64,000 bases of DNA from Homoserinimonas sedimenticola (GTDB lineage: Bacteria; Actinomycetota; Actinomycetes; Actinomycetales; Microbacteriaceae), in assembly GCF_026094475.1 (NCBI RefSeq), contig NZ_JAPELL010000001.1:2132326-2196325 (forward strand). The letters run 5' to 3'. Below are positions 35,297 to 47,988 of this stretch, in pieces (positions within the stretch are counted from its first letter, which is position 1; every line of letters starts with the position of its first letter). A program made the translations under genes and the position numbers. Under the pieces are notes generated by a model, which saw only the letters and a list, made by a program, of their open reading frames with translations, was not told the origin of the DNA and did no database searches.

Positions 35297-35398
35297 GCTT
35301 GGCGCATTCCCCAGCCCGATCGTGCGATTCGCGCGCCCGACAGTGTGCCAGCCACGAAGATTGGCGCCGCCGAGGGTGGCCCACGCTAGCCTCTCGCC

Positions 35399-37177
35399 AT
35401 GAGTGACTACCGACCTCCCACGCAAGACGCCGCCTTCGTTCTCCGCCACGTCGTGGGCTACGACGACATCGCCCAGTACCCCGAGTATGAGCACGCCGAT
35501 CTCGACACCGTCGTCGAGCTGCTCGAGCAGAGCGGGGAGTTCATGACCGAGGTCATCGCGCCGACGAACCGCGCGGGTGACGTCGAGGGTTCGAAGCTGC
35601 AGGCGGATGGCACCGTCAAGACGCCGACCGGCTTCAAGGGTGCCTACGACAAGCTCGTCGAGTCGGGCTGGGCTTCGCTGCAGTTCCCGGAGGAGTTCGG
35701 GGGCGGCGGCTTCCCGTGGCTCATCGGCCTCACCATCCAGGAGCAGCTGCTGGCCGCCAACATGGGCTTCGGCATGTGCCCGCTGCTCACGCAGGGTGCG
35801 ATCGACGCCCTCCTGCACTACGGTTCGCCGGAGCAGAAGCAGCGCTTCCTGCCCAAGATGATCAGCGGTGAATGGTCGGGCACCATGAACCTGACCGAGC
35901 CGCACGCCGGATCGGATGTCGGCGCCCTCACGACCAAGGCCGTGCCCAATGACGACGGCACCTACTCGATCACAGGCCAGAAGATCTTCATCAGCTGGGG
36001 CGACCAGGACCTCACCGACAACATCATCCACCTCGTGCTCGCCCGCACGCCCGGCGCCCCCGCCGGCACGAAGGGCATCTCGCTCTTCATCGTGCCCAAG
36101 TACACCCTCAACGATGACGACTCGATCGGCGAACGCAACGGGGTGCACACGGTCTCGCTCGAGGAGAAGATGGGCATCCACGCCTCCCCGACCTGCGTGC
36201 TCTCCTACGAGAACGCCAAGGGCTACCTCGTGGGCGAGGAGAACCAGGGCATGCGGGTCATGTTCGTCATGATGAACAGCGCCCGCATCTCGGTCGGCAT
36301 GCAGGGCCTCGCGGTGGGGGAGCGCGCCTACCAGGCGGGACTCGAATACGCGAAGGGTCGCATCCAGGGTCGCCTTGTCGGGGCGACGCAGGATTCGCCC
36401 ATCATCGACTACCCCGATGTGCGCCGCATGCTCATGACGCAGAAGGCCTACCTTTCGGCGCTGCGCCGCATCATCTACCTCAACGGCGTCTACATGGACA
36501 AGGCGCTCTATGCGCCGGATGCTGCGGAGCGGGCGCGTGCGGAAGAGCGCGCCGCCCTCCTCACCCCCATCAGCAAGGCGTTCGGCACCGACCTCGGCAA
36601 CGAGATCACGTCGCTGACGGTGCAGATCCACGGCGGCATGGGCTTCATCGAGGAGACGGGAGTCTCGCAGTACATGCGCGACATCCGCATCGCCTCGATC
36701 TACGAGGGCACCAACGGCATCCAGGCCGCCGACTTCGTCGGCCGCAAGATGGGCACGCGCAACGGCGCATCGTTCCTCGAGTTCATCGCCCACATGCGCG
36801 AGGTGGAGGGCAAGCTCGAGGCGGCGGGGGAGAGGTTCGCGAGCATCCGTGCCGAACTCGGTCGCCAGTTCGAGGCACTCGAGGGCACGACCGGCTACCT
36901 GCTGAAGACGGGCGCCGCGAGCGACTTCACCTCGGTGCTGGCGGCGTCGACGCCGTTCCTGCGGCAGTGGTCACTCGTGGTCGGCGGCTGGCTCATGGCC
37001 GAGTCGGCGCTCGCCGCGGCCGCGCTCGACGACGCCAAGCAGGCGGAGAGCCAGTTCGTGCTCGCGCGCTTCTACATCGAGCAACTCATGCCGGCGGCGA
37101 GCGGTCTCGTGGGTGCCATCACGGCCGGAGCCGACGACCTCTTCGCGCTCGACGCCGGGGCTCTGCTCAACGGCTGA
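35399..37177 (+). CDS. Acyl-CoA dehydrogenase
   Basis: The 592-residue product is of the long form with a C-terminal extension. It has the LTEPHAGSDVG flavin loop, GQKIFISWGDQDL and catalytic Glu436 in IYEGTNGIQA. It oxidises acyl-CoA to enoyl-CoA in fatty-acid breakdown. The next useful partner in the window is the 2,4-dienoyl-CoA reductase at 42321. TAGCCT (35387-35392) ends 6 bases before the ATG, so the mRNA is leaderless. Confidence 0.95.
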   Translation: MSDYRPPTQDAAFVLRHVVGYDDIAQYPEYEHADLDTVVELLEQSGEFMTEVIAPTNRAGDVEGSKLQADGTVKTPTGFKGAYDKLVESGWASLQFPEEFGGGGFPWLIGLTIQEQLLAANMGFGMCPLLTQGAIDALLHYGSPEQKQRFLPKMISGEWSGTMNLTEPHAGSDVGALTTKAVPNDDGTYSITGQKIFISWGDQDLTDNIIHLVLARTPGAPAGTKGISLFIVPKYTLNDDDSIGERNGVHTVSLEEKMGIHASPTCVLSYENAKGYLVGEENQGMRVMFVMMNSARISVGMQGLAVGERAYQAGLEYAKGRIQGRLVGATQDSPIIDYPDVRRMLMTQKAYLSALRRIIYLNGVYMDKALYAPDAAERARAEERAALLTPISKAFGTDLGNEITSLTVQIHGGMGFIEETGVSQYMRDIRIASIYEGTNGIQAADFVGRKMGTRNGASFLEFIAHMREVEGKLEAAGERFASIRAELGRQFEALEGTTGYLLKTGAASDFTSVLAASTPFLRQWSLVVGGWLMAESALAAAALDDAKQAESQFVLARFYIEQLMPAASGLVGAITAGADDLFALDAGALLNG

Positions 37178-37182
37178 CGTCA

Positions 37183-37261
37183 CGCGGGTTGAGTAGCGAA
37201 GCGTATCGAAACCGCGGGACCCAGATTTCCGGGTTTCGCTGCGCTCGCTACTCAACCCGCG
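37183..37261. repeat. Inverted repeat between convergent genes (CGCGGGTTGAGTAGCGA)
   Basis: A perfect 17-bp arm (37183-37199) pairs with 37245-37261 around a 45-base loop. A further copy of the arm (CGCTACTCAACCCGTG) at 37274-37287 forms the last codons and stop of the GGDEF-EAL gene. The inner sequence holds a smaller inverted repeat (CGAAACC/GGGTTTCG). Confidence 0.85.
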
Positions 37262-37278
37262 GTGGGGGAGCCCGCTAC

Positions 37279-39150
37279 TCAACCCGTGGGAACGGCGGTG
37301 GGATCGCCGAGGAGCGACAACAGCTCCTGTGAGGTGATCGGCTTCGCGATCAGGTAGCCCTGGGCGCGGTCGCAGCCGAGTCGAGCGAGCGCCTCGAACT
37401 GCTCCTGCGTCTCGACCCCCTCCGCGATGACGCGCACATCCAGGCCGCGACTGAGGCCGATGATGGCGGCGACCAGTTTCTCGCCGCCATCGTCGATCTT
37501 GGCGACGAAGGAGCGGTCGACCTTGAGTTCGGTGACGGGGAGGTTGCTGATCTGGGTCAGTGACGAATAGCCGGTGCCGAAGTCGTCGATCGATACGGCG
37601 GCACCCAGGCTAGAGATGGCGTTCAGCTCGGCCTGCGCGATGCTCTGATCTGTCACGACCTTTGACTCGGTCACCTCGATCGTGAGCATGTGCGCCGGGA
37701 AGTCGAGGGTGCAAAGCGCCGCGGCGACGGATGTCGCGAACCCGGGCTTCTCCAGCTGCACGACGGAGGCGTTGACGGAGACCTCGATGCTTCGGCCGAG
37801 TTGGTTCCACGTGAGCGCGTCGCGGCAGGCCGAGAGCAGGATGTGCTCCCCGATCTGCGTGATAGTGCCGTTCTCCTCCGCGAGTGCGATGAAGCGATCG
37901 GGTCGCACGAGGCCCAGCGTCGGGTGCCGCCATCGGGCGAGCGCCTCGACCGCGACGATCCGCCCCGAGGCGATGTCGACCTGCGGTTGGTAGACGGCGA
38001 AGATCTCGCCCCGCTCGACGGCGCCGTGCAGGTCGGTGTCGAGGGTGAGCTCGTCGTGCGAGCCGCTGCTGCCGCGTGTGGACCGCCGCGACTCCTTCGT
38101 ATCCATCAGGTCGGTCTCGGCCACTGCTGTGAGGCGTTGCGCGCGCTCGGCGGGCGAACCTTCCGTCTCAAGCCTGCCGAGGGCGGCCCAGCCGATCGAG
38201 AGCGAGAGCACAACGTCGTGGTCGTCGATCGCGAAAGGCTGACTGAACGAACGCTGGATGCGGGCGACTGCGGGCGCGATCTCGTCATAGCTGTTGGACT
38301 TGGCGAAGGCGATGGCGAACTCGTCCCCGCCGTACCGCGCCACAACGTCCCCCGCCCGCACGGCGGCGCGGAGCCGGTCCGCCGCCTCGATCAGAACTGC
38401 GTCGCCCGCTGCCTGCCCCATGCGGTCGTTGAGCCGCTTGAAACGGTCGATGTCGCAGACCATGACGACGGTACCCGCGCCTGTGGCATCCGCCTGTTCG
38501 ATCATGCGTGCGAGCGAACGCTCGAAAGCCACCCGGTTGGGCAGTCGGGTGACGCGGTCGTGCTGTACGTTCCACTCGATCTCGCCCGCGAGCCGGTTGT
38601 TGTCGAGGGCGACACCCGCCAGGCCGGCGAGGCCGGTGAACCGGCTACTCACGGTGTCATCGAGACGGGCGGGCGGGTCTGACTCGGCCCAGTGCGCTGC
38701 GACGAAGCCCATGGAGCGGCCCGCGACCGTGATGGGAACCAACGCGAGGGCGCGGATGTCGAAACCGACCACGATCTCGTGTGTCCAGCTGTTCGTGCTC
38801 TCGTCGAGCAGGACGGGCGCTCCGATTTCCATCAGTTCGCGCAACTCGGGGGCAGGGAACGGAGTGCCCGCCCACAGTTCGAGGCGCCGCCGCGTGTCAC
38901 CGGTCCACCCCGCTATCGCGGAGACGACGAACATGTTGGTGGTCTCGTCCCAGAGGATGACGGCGCCACGGTCGGCCTGACAGACGGTCGGCACAGCATC
39001 GGCGATGATGCGGGAGACGGCAGGCAGGTCGGTCGGTTCGCATAGCGCCCGCGCCACCGAGAGCAGCATCTCGCTCGTGTCGCGCTGCCGCTCCAACTCC
39101 GCGGCGGCAGCGGCGTCGAACACTCGCACTTCGTCGTCGTCCGTGGTCAC
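37279..39150 (-). CDS. Cyclic-di-GMP signalling protein: GAF-GGDEF-EAL
   Basis: The 623-residue cytoplasmic protein has a GAF sensor (about 25-180), a GGDEF domain with YGGDEF (274-278) and the product-inhibition site RAGD five residues before it, and an EAL domain with VEALARW (402-404), ESKVV, DDFGTGYSS and EGVETQ. Both active sites look complete, so it could make and break c-di-GMP. The GTG at 39150 follows GGAAGG; the open frame upstream extends much further without support. It is monocistronic. Confidence 0.93.
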   Translation of the reverse strand: MTTDDDEVRVFDAAAAAELERQRDTSEMLLSVARALCEPTDLPAVSRIIADAVPTVCQADRGAVILWDETTNMFVVSAIAGWTGDTRRRLELWAGTPFPAPELRELMEIGAPVLLDESTNSWTHEIVVGFDIRALALVPITVAGRSMGFVAAHWAESDPPARLDDTVSSRFTGLAGLAGVALDNNRLAGEIEWNVQHDRVTRLPNRVAFERSLARMIEQADATGAGTVVMVCDIDRFKRLNDRMGQAAGDAVLIEAADRLRAAVRAGDVVARYGGDEFAIAFAKSNSYDEIAPAVARIQRSFSQPFAIDDHDVVLSLSIGWAALGRLETEGSPAERAQRLTAVAETDLMDTKESRRSTRGSSGSHDELTLDTDLHGAVERGEIFAVYQPQVDIASGRIVAVEALARWRHPTLGLVRPDRFIALAEENGTITQIGEHILLSACRDALTWNQLGRSIEVSVNASVVQLEKPGFATSVAAALCTLDFPAHMLTIEVTESKVVTDQSIAQAELNAISSLGAAVSIDDFGTGYSSLTQISNLPVTELKVDRSFVAKIDDGGEKLVAAIIGLSRGLDVRVIAEGVETQEQFEALARLGCDRAQGYLIAKPITSQELLSLLGDPTAVPTG

Positions 39151-39279
39151 AGTGCCTTCCGTCGCTCCACCGCCGGGGTGGGATCGCGGGCCTCGGGTAT
39201 GCCCATGACAAGTGTCGCACGGACGGGCGGGAGATGACCCGTTCACCCCAAGACACCGGCGGGCAATACGTTCGGTGCT

Positions 39280-40557
<1,278 letters not shown>

Positions 40558-40614
40558 GCTGCGAAGCCGCCGCGAGGCCTCCCTCGCGGGCGAGATCGGG
40601 AGCACCATGGAGCC

Positions 40615-40815
40615 ATGAATGACATGACGCGCGACGCCGCCGAGGAGCCCAGCTTCGAGGAGAAGCGGCACGACCAGCTCACCTCGGCGCCCGACGCAGA
40701 TGAATCCGATGCTGCGCCCCGCATCGACGTGACGGAGAAGGCCGACGGTGTGAAGCGCATCGATTGGCGCGATGACGCCGAGGTGCGGCCCGGCGAGGCA
40801 CACGACGAGGAGTAG
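40615..40815 (+). CDS. Small acidic hydrophilic protein
   Basis: The 66-residue product has no membrane or signal segment and has many Asp/Glu residues. A motif RIDVTEKADGVKRIDW is the most ordered part. It follows the permease gene by 57 bases. Similar short proteins are found in related genomes; function unknown. The ATG lies 6 bases after a CACCAT -10-like box. Confidence 0.55.
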   Translation: MNDMTRDAAEEPSFEEKRHDQLTSAPDADESDAAPRIDVTEKADGVKRIDWRDDAEVRPGEAHDEE

Positions 40816-40839
40816 GCCCGGCGCGGAGTGGGCCCGAGG

Positions 40840-41406
40840 CTAGGCGGGAAGCAGGGCGCAGGCCCGTCGTGACGCCATCGCCCGCAGCTCGGGCGCGAAG
40901 TCGATGAACGACGAGCGGATGCGCGGGTCGGCCGCGTGCGCGTCGAGGCCCGAGAGGTCGAAGACGAGCCGTGCCGTGCCATCCGGCGCGATCGCGGGTG
41001 AGCCGGGATAGCTGCAGAGGCGGCGCATCGCCGCGAGGGAACGGTGATTGCGCGCCCGCACGACGGCGACGAGCGGTAGCCCCAGGGTCTGGAATGCGGC
41101 CGCAAGTGAATGCTTCAGCACACGGTTGAGGCCGGTTCCGCGCCGCTCGGGGGCGAGGTAGGTGCTCGTCTCAAAGCGGCGCTCCGAGTCGTTGCGTACG
41201 ACCCCGAGGAACCCGACGGGCTCATCGCCCTGGAGTACCCAGACGAAGCGGCGGCGGGAGGAGGTCAGGGCGAGGTCCACATAGGAGTCGAGGGTGTCGC
41301 ATCCGGCGATGGGCCAGTCCCAGCCGCCCGCGAGCACGGCCGTGTGCTCGCGCGTGGCGACCTCGGCGGGCAGAACCCGCAGTCGCGATACGCGATCAGC
41401 AGTCAC
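40840..41406 (-). CDS. GNAT-family N-acetyltransferase
   Basis: The 188-residue product has VGFLGVVRNDSERRFETSTYLAPERRGTG, where the acetyl-CoA loop (RRGTGLNRVLK) follows the beta bulge. The substrate is unknown. It starts with GTG at 41406. The gene is monocistronic. Confidence 0.85.
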   Translation of the reverse strand: MTADRVSRLRVLPAEVATREHTAVLAGGWDWPIAGCDTLDSYVDLALTSSRRRFVWVLQGDEPVGFLGVVRNDSERRFETSTYLAPERRGTGLNRVLKHSLAAAFQTLGLPLVAVVRARNHRSLAAMRRLCSYPGSPAIAPDGTARLVFDLSGLDAHAADPRIRSSFIDFAPELRAMASRRACALLPA

Positions 41407-41606
41407 GTCCCGAGGGTAGGTCGCGGCGCGGCCGCGCGACGAGGAACAGCGGATGAATGCTGCGCTAACGGCTCATAGCAGGATGCGGGCTGGGCGCCCG
41501 GTGAGTCCCGGGTGGGAAAGCCCGCACAAAGGCTACCCCTCGGTTGAGATCGTGCGGCGAGTGCGAGAGCGTGGAAGCCCCCGCCCACGAAACGGAAGGA
41601 TCAGCA

Positions 41607-41894
41607 ATGCTTACCCTCACCGAGACCGCAAGCAACGTCGTCAAGGCCATCATCGACCAGAACCCCGAGGTGGAGAACGCCGGGCTCCGCATCAACTCGC
41701 AGGGTGCCGACGCTGCCGAGTTGGGCGTCGCCGTCGTTGAGGCCCCCGAGGCGAGCGACCAGGTGCTCGAGCAGGACGGCGCCCGCGTCTTCCTCGACGA
41801 GGGTGCGACGGTCGCTCTCGCCGACAAGGTGCTCGACGCTCAGGTCGGCAGCGATGGCAGCGTGAGCTTCGCGATCGGCCAGCAGGCCCAGTAG
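41607..41894 (+). CDS. HesB/IscA-like protein without cysteines
   Basis: The 95-residue product has the A-type carrier fold pattern (LTLTETASNVVKAII at the front, GLRINSQ, VFLDEGATVALADKVLDAQV). Typical IscA/SufA proteins bind iron-sulphur clusters by three conserved Cys; none is present here, nor any Cys at all. Such degenerate copies are common in actinobacteria, often labelled HesB. It may act as a scaffold or have another role. ATG at 41607 has GGAAGGA 6 bases upstream. Confidence 0.85.
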   Translation: MLTLTETASNVVKAIIDQNPEVENAGLRINSQGADAAELGVAVVEAPEASDQVLEQDGARVFLDEGATVALADKVLDAQVGSDGSVSFAIGQQAQ

Positions 41895-41897
41895 CGA

Positions 41898-42299
41898 CTA
41901 TTCCAGGTAGCGGGCGAGGTACTCGCGTTCGGGCTTCGTCAGCGCGCGTGAGGCCCCGCCCGCATCCATCGCCACCATGACGGTCGTCGCCTCGACGACG
42001 ACCTCACCCTCCTGCACACCCACATACGACATCGTGTAGGACTTCGTGCCGATCGCGGCGATCCCCACGCGGATGCTCAGCTCCGGCCCGTACTCGATCG
42101 GGCGCCGGTAGTGCGTGGTGGCCGAGGCGACGAGCGGCCCCGGCTCGAAGCTCGTGATGCCGTGCTCCCTGATGGCCCTGCGTCGCCACACGACTCTCGC
42201 CTCTTCCAACAGCGTGCCGACTCGCACGTTGTTGACGTGACCGTTCAGGTCTTGGTCCGCCCAGCGGAGCGGCACGACGATCTCGAAGACTTCGGGCAT
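41898..42299 (-). CDS. Acyl-CoA thioesterase (4HBT hot-dog fold)
   Basis: The 133-residue product has the family motif RWADQDLNGHVNN, where Asp is catalytic. It hydrolyses acyl-CoA thioesters. It converges with the HesB-like gene, separated by 3 bases, and is followed on the same strand by the 2,4-dienoyl-CoA reductase across 21 bases (reading from 44360). A joint fatty-acid role is likely. Confidence 0.9.
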   Translation of the reverse strand: MPEVFEIVVPLRWADQDLNGHVNNVRVGTLLEEARVVWRRRAIREHGITSFEPGPLVASATTHYRRPIEYGPELSIRVGIAAIGTKSYTMSYVGVQEGEVVVEATTVMVAMDAGGASRALTKPEREYLARYLE

Positions 42300-42320
42300 G
42301 CCCTCGATGCTAGGCCCCGG

Positions 42321-44369
<2,049 letters not shown>

Positions 44370-44493
44370 CTAGCGGGCGAGGCATCCGCCCCCACTTCGG
44401 TTATTCAGGAACGACAGGCACGGATGCCCGCTGATGGGGGCGTTTTGGCAGACCACCACATCGGGTTTCCTGAATTTCCGCGAGCCCCAAAGG

Positions 44494-44551
44494 CGAGTTG
44501 CCCACTTCGGGGCTTCCCGACGACGGGGAAAGGCCAAAAGTGGGCAACTCG
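44494..44551. repeat. Inverted repeat (CGAGTTGCCCACTT)
   Basis: A perfect 14-bp arm (44494-44507) pairs with 44538-44551. A TTTCCTGAATTTCC motif before it (44466-44479) is shared with the repeat at 58591-58693. It lies between the FadH start and the pobA stop, both on the minus strand. Confidence 0.8.
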
Positions 44552-44564
44552 GGAAGAGGCCGGG

Positions 44565-45755
44565 CTAGTTGTAGCTCACGTCGAAGGGCCAGCCGGTGTA
44601 CGCCTCCGCCAGGTACGTGCGCCCCGCCTCGGAGCTGGTCACCATCTCGAGCTCGCCGTAGCGGCGCTGCTGGTCGAAGGGGTGCTCGTCGGGGGTCGCG
44701 TGCAGCATCGACGTCATCCAGTAGGAGAACTGCTGCCCGCGCCAGATGCGCTTGAGGGCGGTGGGGGCGTAGTTGTCGAGCTTCTCGGTGCTGCCGTTGT
44801 CGTAGTAGGCGGCCATGGCGTCGGCGAGCACGAGCACGTCGGCGACGGCCAGGTTCATGCCCTTGGCGCCGGTGGGCGGCACGGTGTGGGCGGCGTCACC
44901 CGCGAGGAACATGCGGCCGTACTGCATCGTCTCGCAGACGTAGCTGCGGAACTGCAACACGTCCTTCTGGAAGATGGGCCCCTGCTTGAGCTCGGTGCCG
45001 GCGACGCGGCTCTGCAGTTCCTCCCAGATCTGCTCGTCGCTCCAATCCTCCGTGCTGGTCTCGTTGGGCACCTGGAAGTACATGCGCTGCACCGTGTCGC
45101 TGCGCTGGCTGATGAGGGCGAAGCCGCGGTCGCCAGCCGAGTAGATGAGCTCGTCGGCGCTGGGCGGCGCCTCGCAGAGGATGCCGAACCAGGCGAAGGG
45201 ATAGGGGCGGAAGAAGTCGCGGCGTTCCGTCTCGGGGATCGACCACTTGGCGATGCCCTGCGAGCCGTCGGTGCCGCCGATGAAGTCACATTCGAGAAGG
45301 AAGTCGCGCCCCTCGGAGTCGGTGAAGCTGATGCTGGGGCTGTCGCTGAGCTGTCCGTGCAGGTCGGCGTTGCTCACGCCGAACCGGATGTCGGCTCCCG
45401 CGTCGAGGCGCGAGGCGATGAGGTCGATCAGCACCTCGTGCTGCGGGTAGAGGTACACGGAGCGGCCGACAAGCCCGGGGAAGTCGATGCGGTGACCCTC
45501 GCCCTGGAAGCGCAGCTCGATGCCGTCGTGCTTATGGCCGTCGCGCAGCACACGGTCGGAGACACCCGTGTTCACGAGCACGTCGACGGTGCCCTGCTCG
45601 AGGATGCCCGCGCGGATGGTCTTCTCGATCTCCTCGCGGCTGCGCTTGTCGATGACAACCGACGAGATTCCGGCGCGGTCGAGCAGGTGGGAGAGCAGCA
45701 GGCCTGCGGGGCCCGCCCCGATGATGCCAACCTGGGTGCGGATCGTCTCGCTCAT
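44565..45755 (-). CDS. pobA: 4-hydroxybenzoate 3-monooxygenase PobA
   Basis: The 396-residue flavoprotein is of PobA length. It has GIIGAGPAGLLLSHLL (FAD), GTDGSQG (DG motif, with the family's GGTDG), LAGDAAHTVPPTGAKGMNLAVAD (second FAD motif) and the substrate-loop Tyr residues. It hydroxylates 4-hydroxybenzoate to protocatechuate using NADPH and oxygen. It is preceded on the same strand by an IclR regulator and a 21-base palindrome. No ring-cleavage gene (pca) is in the window. Confidence 0.94.
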   Translation of the reverse strand: MSETIRTQVGIIGAGPAGLLLSHLLDRAGISSVVIDKRSREEIEKTIRAGILEQGTVDVLVNTGVSDRVLRDGHKHDGIELRFQGEGHRIDFPGLVGRSVYLYPQHEVLIDLIASRLDAGADIRFGVSNADLHGQLSDSPSISFTDSEGRDFLLECDFIGGTDGSQGIAKWSIPETERRDFFRPYPFAWFGILCEAPPSADELIYSAGDRGFALISQRSDTVQRMYFQVPNETSTEDWSDEQIWEELQSRVAGTELKQGPIFQKDVLQFRSYVCETMQYGRMFLAGDAAHTVPPTGAKGMNLAVADVLVLADAMAAYYDNGSTEKLDNYAPTALKRIWRGQQFSYWMTSMLHATPDEHPFDQQRRYGELEMVTSSEAGRTYLAEAYTGWPFDVSYN

Positions 45756-45804
45756 GGCGACTCCTTCGTCTGTGCGGCGGTGCCGCGGATGTCACGGGCG
45801 CCGG

Positions 45805-45825
45805 TTACTCGCAACCCACGAGTAA
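45805..45825. promoter_or_regulatory. Palindromic operator in the pobA promoter region
   Basis: TTACTCG-N7-CGAGTAA is a perfect 21-bp palindrome 50 bases upstream of the pobA start. It is a likely binding site for the IclR regulator encoded next to it. Confidence 0.7.
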
Positions 45826-45865
45826 TTCTGGGTTTCGGTCCCCTGTCGGCAAAGCGGCTTCCCGC

Positions 45866-46633
45866 TCAATGGGAAAGATTCTGCGAGGCCCGCATGGCCT
45901 TGGTGATGCCGGCGGCGGCGGATTTCAGGTAGACGACCGCGGCATCCGGGTCACCGTAGTCGCGCGGAAGCACGACCGAGAGCGCCGCAATCGTGACGCC
46001 GCCCGGGCCCTTGACGGGAACTGCGACGCCGAGACTTTCGGGCGCGATGTAGCCGGGGGCGATCACGTGGCCGACGCGACGGATCTCGGCAATCATGGCG
46101 CGCAGCCGCACGGGGTCGACGACCGTCTCGGCGGAGCGGCGCATGAGACGGCCGGAGAGCACGCGGTCCTGGAGGTCCGCATCGGCGAAGGCGAGCAGGA
46201 TGAGGCCCGAGGAGGAGGCGTGGAGGGGAAGCCGCCCCGCGATGCGGGTGATGTTGGCGCCGGAGTCACGGCTCGAGAGGCGCTCGATGAAGAGGGCCTC
46301 GTCGTCTTCGAGCACGGCGAGCTGCGTGTGCTGGCGCACCTTGGCCTGCACGTCCTCCATGAAGGGGATCGCGATCTGTCGCAGGCGCAGCGCCTGGGAG
46401 CCGCGCATCGCCAACTCCCATAGGTGCATGCCGATGTGCACGTTGCCGCGCTCGTCGCGTTCGAGCAGCCCGTGCTCACTCAGTTCCGTCACGAGGCGGT
46501 GCGTCGTCGACGACGGGATGCCCGTGCGACGTGCAATATCGGAGACGCTGCGACTCGTGCGATCCGTGTCGAAGGTCTCGAGGATGCGCACGACCCTCGT
46601 GATGAGGGAGTCACCACTGGGCGAGTTTGCCAT
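45866..46633 (-). CDS. IclR-family regulator, probable controller of pobA
   Basis: The 255-residue product has the IclR winged helix at the front (ILETFDTDRTSRSVSDIARR, PSSTTHRLVTELSEHGLLERDE) and the effector-binding domain (about 85-250, HASSSGLILLAF, MIAEIRRVGHVIAPGYIAPESLGVAVPV). PobR and PcaU of other bacteria are in this family. It lies 110 bases upstream of pobA, on the same strand, with a palindrome in between. Confidence 0.92.
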   Translation of the reverse strand: MANSPSGDSLITRVVRILETFDTDRTSRSVSDIARRTGIPSSTTHRLVTELSEHGLLERDERGNVHIGMHLWELAMRGSQALRLRQIAIPFMEDVQAKVRQHTQLAVLEDDEALFIERLSSRDSGANITRIAGRLPLHASSSGLILLAFADADLQDRVLSGRLMRRSAETVVDPVRLRAMIAEIRRVGHVIAPGYIAPESLGVAVPVKGPGGVTIAALSVVLPRDYGDPDAAVVYLKSAAAGITKAMRASQNLSH

Positions 46634-46645
46634 GCGCCTAGAGTC

Positions 46646-47302
46646 TCACGGCCCGAAGGTTGGCGGGCTGATGGTGAAGAGAAGGGCGGGCAACGCGATG
46701 GCAGCGATGACCCCGAGCACGACCGGTGCGACCTGGAGGCAGATGTAGACGACGAGCGGCGCGGCCCCGCGCCCGGTCTCGCCGTGAGCGTGCACCGTGC
46801 GGATGATCAGGTAGACGAGGGGGCTCAGGAGCAGCCACCACGGGGATGCAGCGCGGCCGTGACCTAGCTGGCGGAGGGCCGAGCGGTCGTTGAATGCGAA
46901 CACGATGGTCAGGATGAGTGTCACGAGGGCGGCACCGACCAGGTAGCCCATGAAGCCCAGGATCCCCGCGTCCGTCGTGTATCCGGCGAGGTAGCCGAGG
47001 ACTTGCTCGAAGCCGAAGATCGCGACCGCGCCCGGCCATATGAGGACGCCCAGGATGACAGGCAGGAAGATCATCCACCACACCCAGCGGGTGTTGCTCG
47101 TCGGCGGAGCAGCACGCCAAGTGCGCGGCTGCGTGCTGAAGGGAGCCACCGAGGGTGCGGGGGTTGCGGCGGACGTGCTGGGCTGCCCCAGGCCCGTGCC
47201 GAGCTGCTGGCCGAAGGAGGGCAGCGAGGCGCGCCACTCGTCTTCGGTCATCGCGCGCGGGTCCCGCGGCGCCGACGAGTAGTCGTGTCCAGTTGTGCTC
47301 AC
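46646..47302 (-). CDS. Membrane protein with Pro/Ser-rich front
   Basis: The 218-residue product has a hydrophilic, Ser/Pro/Thr-rich first 70 residues, then about four membrane segments (WWMIFLPVILGVLIWPGAVA and later). No family was recognised. It starts with GTG. The front resembles the tails of the DUF2510 protein next to it, so they may be related in role. Confidence 0.75.
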   Translation of the reverse strand: MSTTGHDYSSAPRDPRAMTEDEWRASLPSFGQQLGTGLGQPSTSAATPAPSVAPFSTQPRTWRAAPPTSNTRWVWWMIFLPVILGVLIWPGAVAIFGFEQVLGYLAGYTTDAGILGFMGYLVGAALVTLILTIVFAFNDRSALRQLGHGRAASPWWLLLSPLVYLIIRTVHAHGETGRGAAPLVVYICLQVAPVVLGVIAAIALPALLFTISPPTFGP

Positions 47303-47397
47303 GCCGGGCCCCCTCCGGTCTGCGTCTGCGACGGTCGCTTCACGATAGCGAGGCGAGAAACCGTCACGGCATCCCCGTTTCGGGGGTGAGGACGGGT

Positions 47398-47829
47398 TCA
47401 GCCCCGGTGTCGCCCCTTCGCGGTCGTGGGGGTAGTGCGGGTAGTGGCGGGTGCGGCGGGCGGCGTGGGCGGAGGGCCGTCGACGGCGGGGGTCTGCTCC
47501 TCGGCCGCAGGGGGCAGGCCGAAGGGCAGTTTGTGGGCGAGGGCGGCGAGACCGCGCCCCAGCCGGGCGGCCGTGCGGATGCGACGGGGCGCGGGCACGG
47601 CGACCGCCTCGTCGCTCGTCTCAACCTTCTCCGGCAACGTCTTCTTCTCCGTCAGCGTCTTGGAACTCTTCGTCTCGATGAGGTCGTCGACGTCGTAGAC
47701 GGGCGCGGGCCGTTGGAAGGGTGCCGTGTGCTGCGTCCACGTCTTGCCATCCCACCACCGTCGGTGGTCCGCCCCGCTCGGGTCGGGGTACCAGCCTGCG
47801 GGGAGGCGGATGTTGTGGAGGTCTGGCAT
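47398..47829 (-). CDS. DUF2510 protein with basic tail
   Basis: The 143-residue product has the DUF2510 motif at the front (LPAGWYPDPSGADHRRWWDGKTWTQHTA), found on many actinobacterial envelope proteins. The rest is Pro/Thr/Lys-rich, without membrane segment. The much longer open frame that extends upstream is a shadow of neighbouring genes. It should be cytoplasmic or membrane-associated; function unknown. Confidence 0.8.
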   Translation of the reverse strand: MPDLHNIRLPAGWYPDPSGADHRRWWDGKTWTQHTAPFQRPAPVYDVDDLIETKSSKTLTEKKTLPEKVETSDEAVAVPAPRRIRTAARLGRGLAALAHKLPFGLPPAAEEQTPAVDGPPPTPPAAPATTRTTPTTAKGRHRG

Positions 47830-47988
47830 CGCCGTGTGTCGTCCCTTCGCCGCGTGTGTCTCCAGTCTCTCGCGAGTGCGGTCGTCACGGACGGGTGAAT
47901 CGCACAGTTTCGTGGGGAAAAACGTGGGCGAATCCTCATGGGCAGGCGCGTTCAGGCAACCGTGAGGTCGGGGCCGCACCATGACCGC

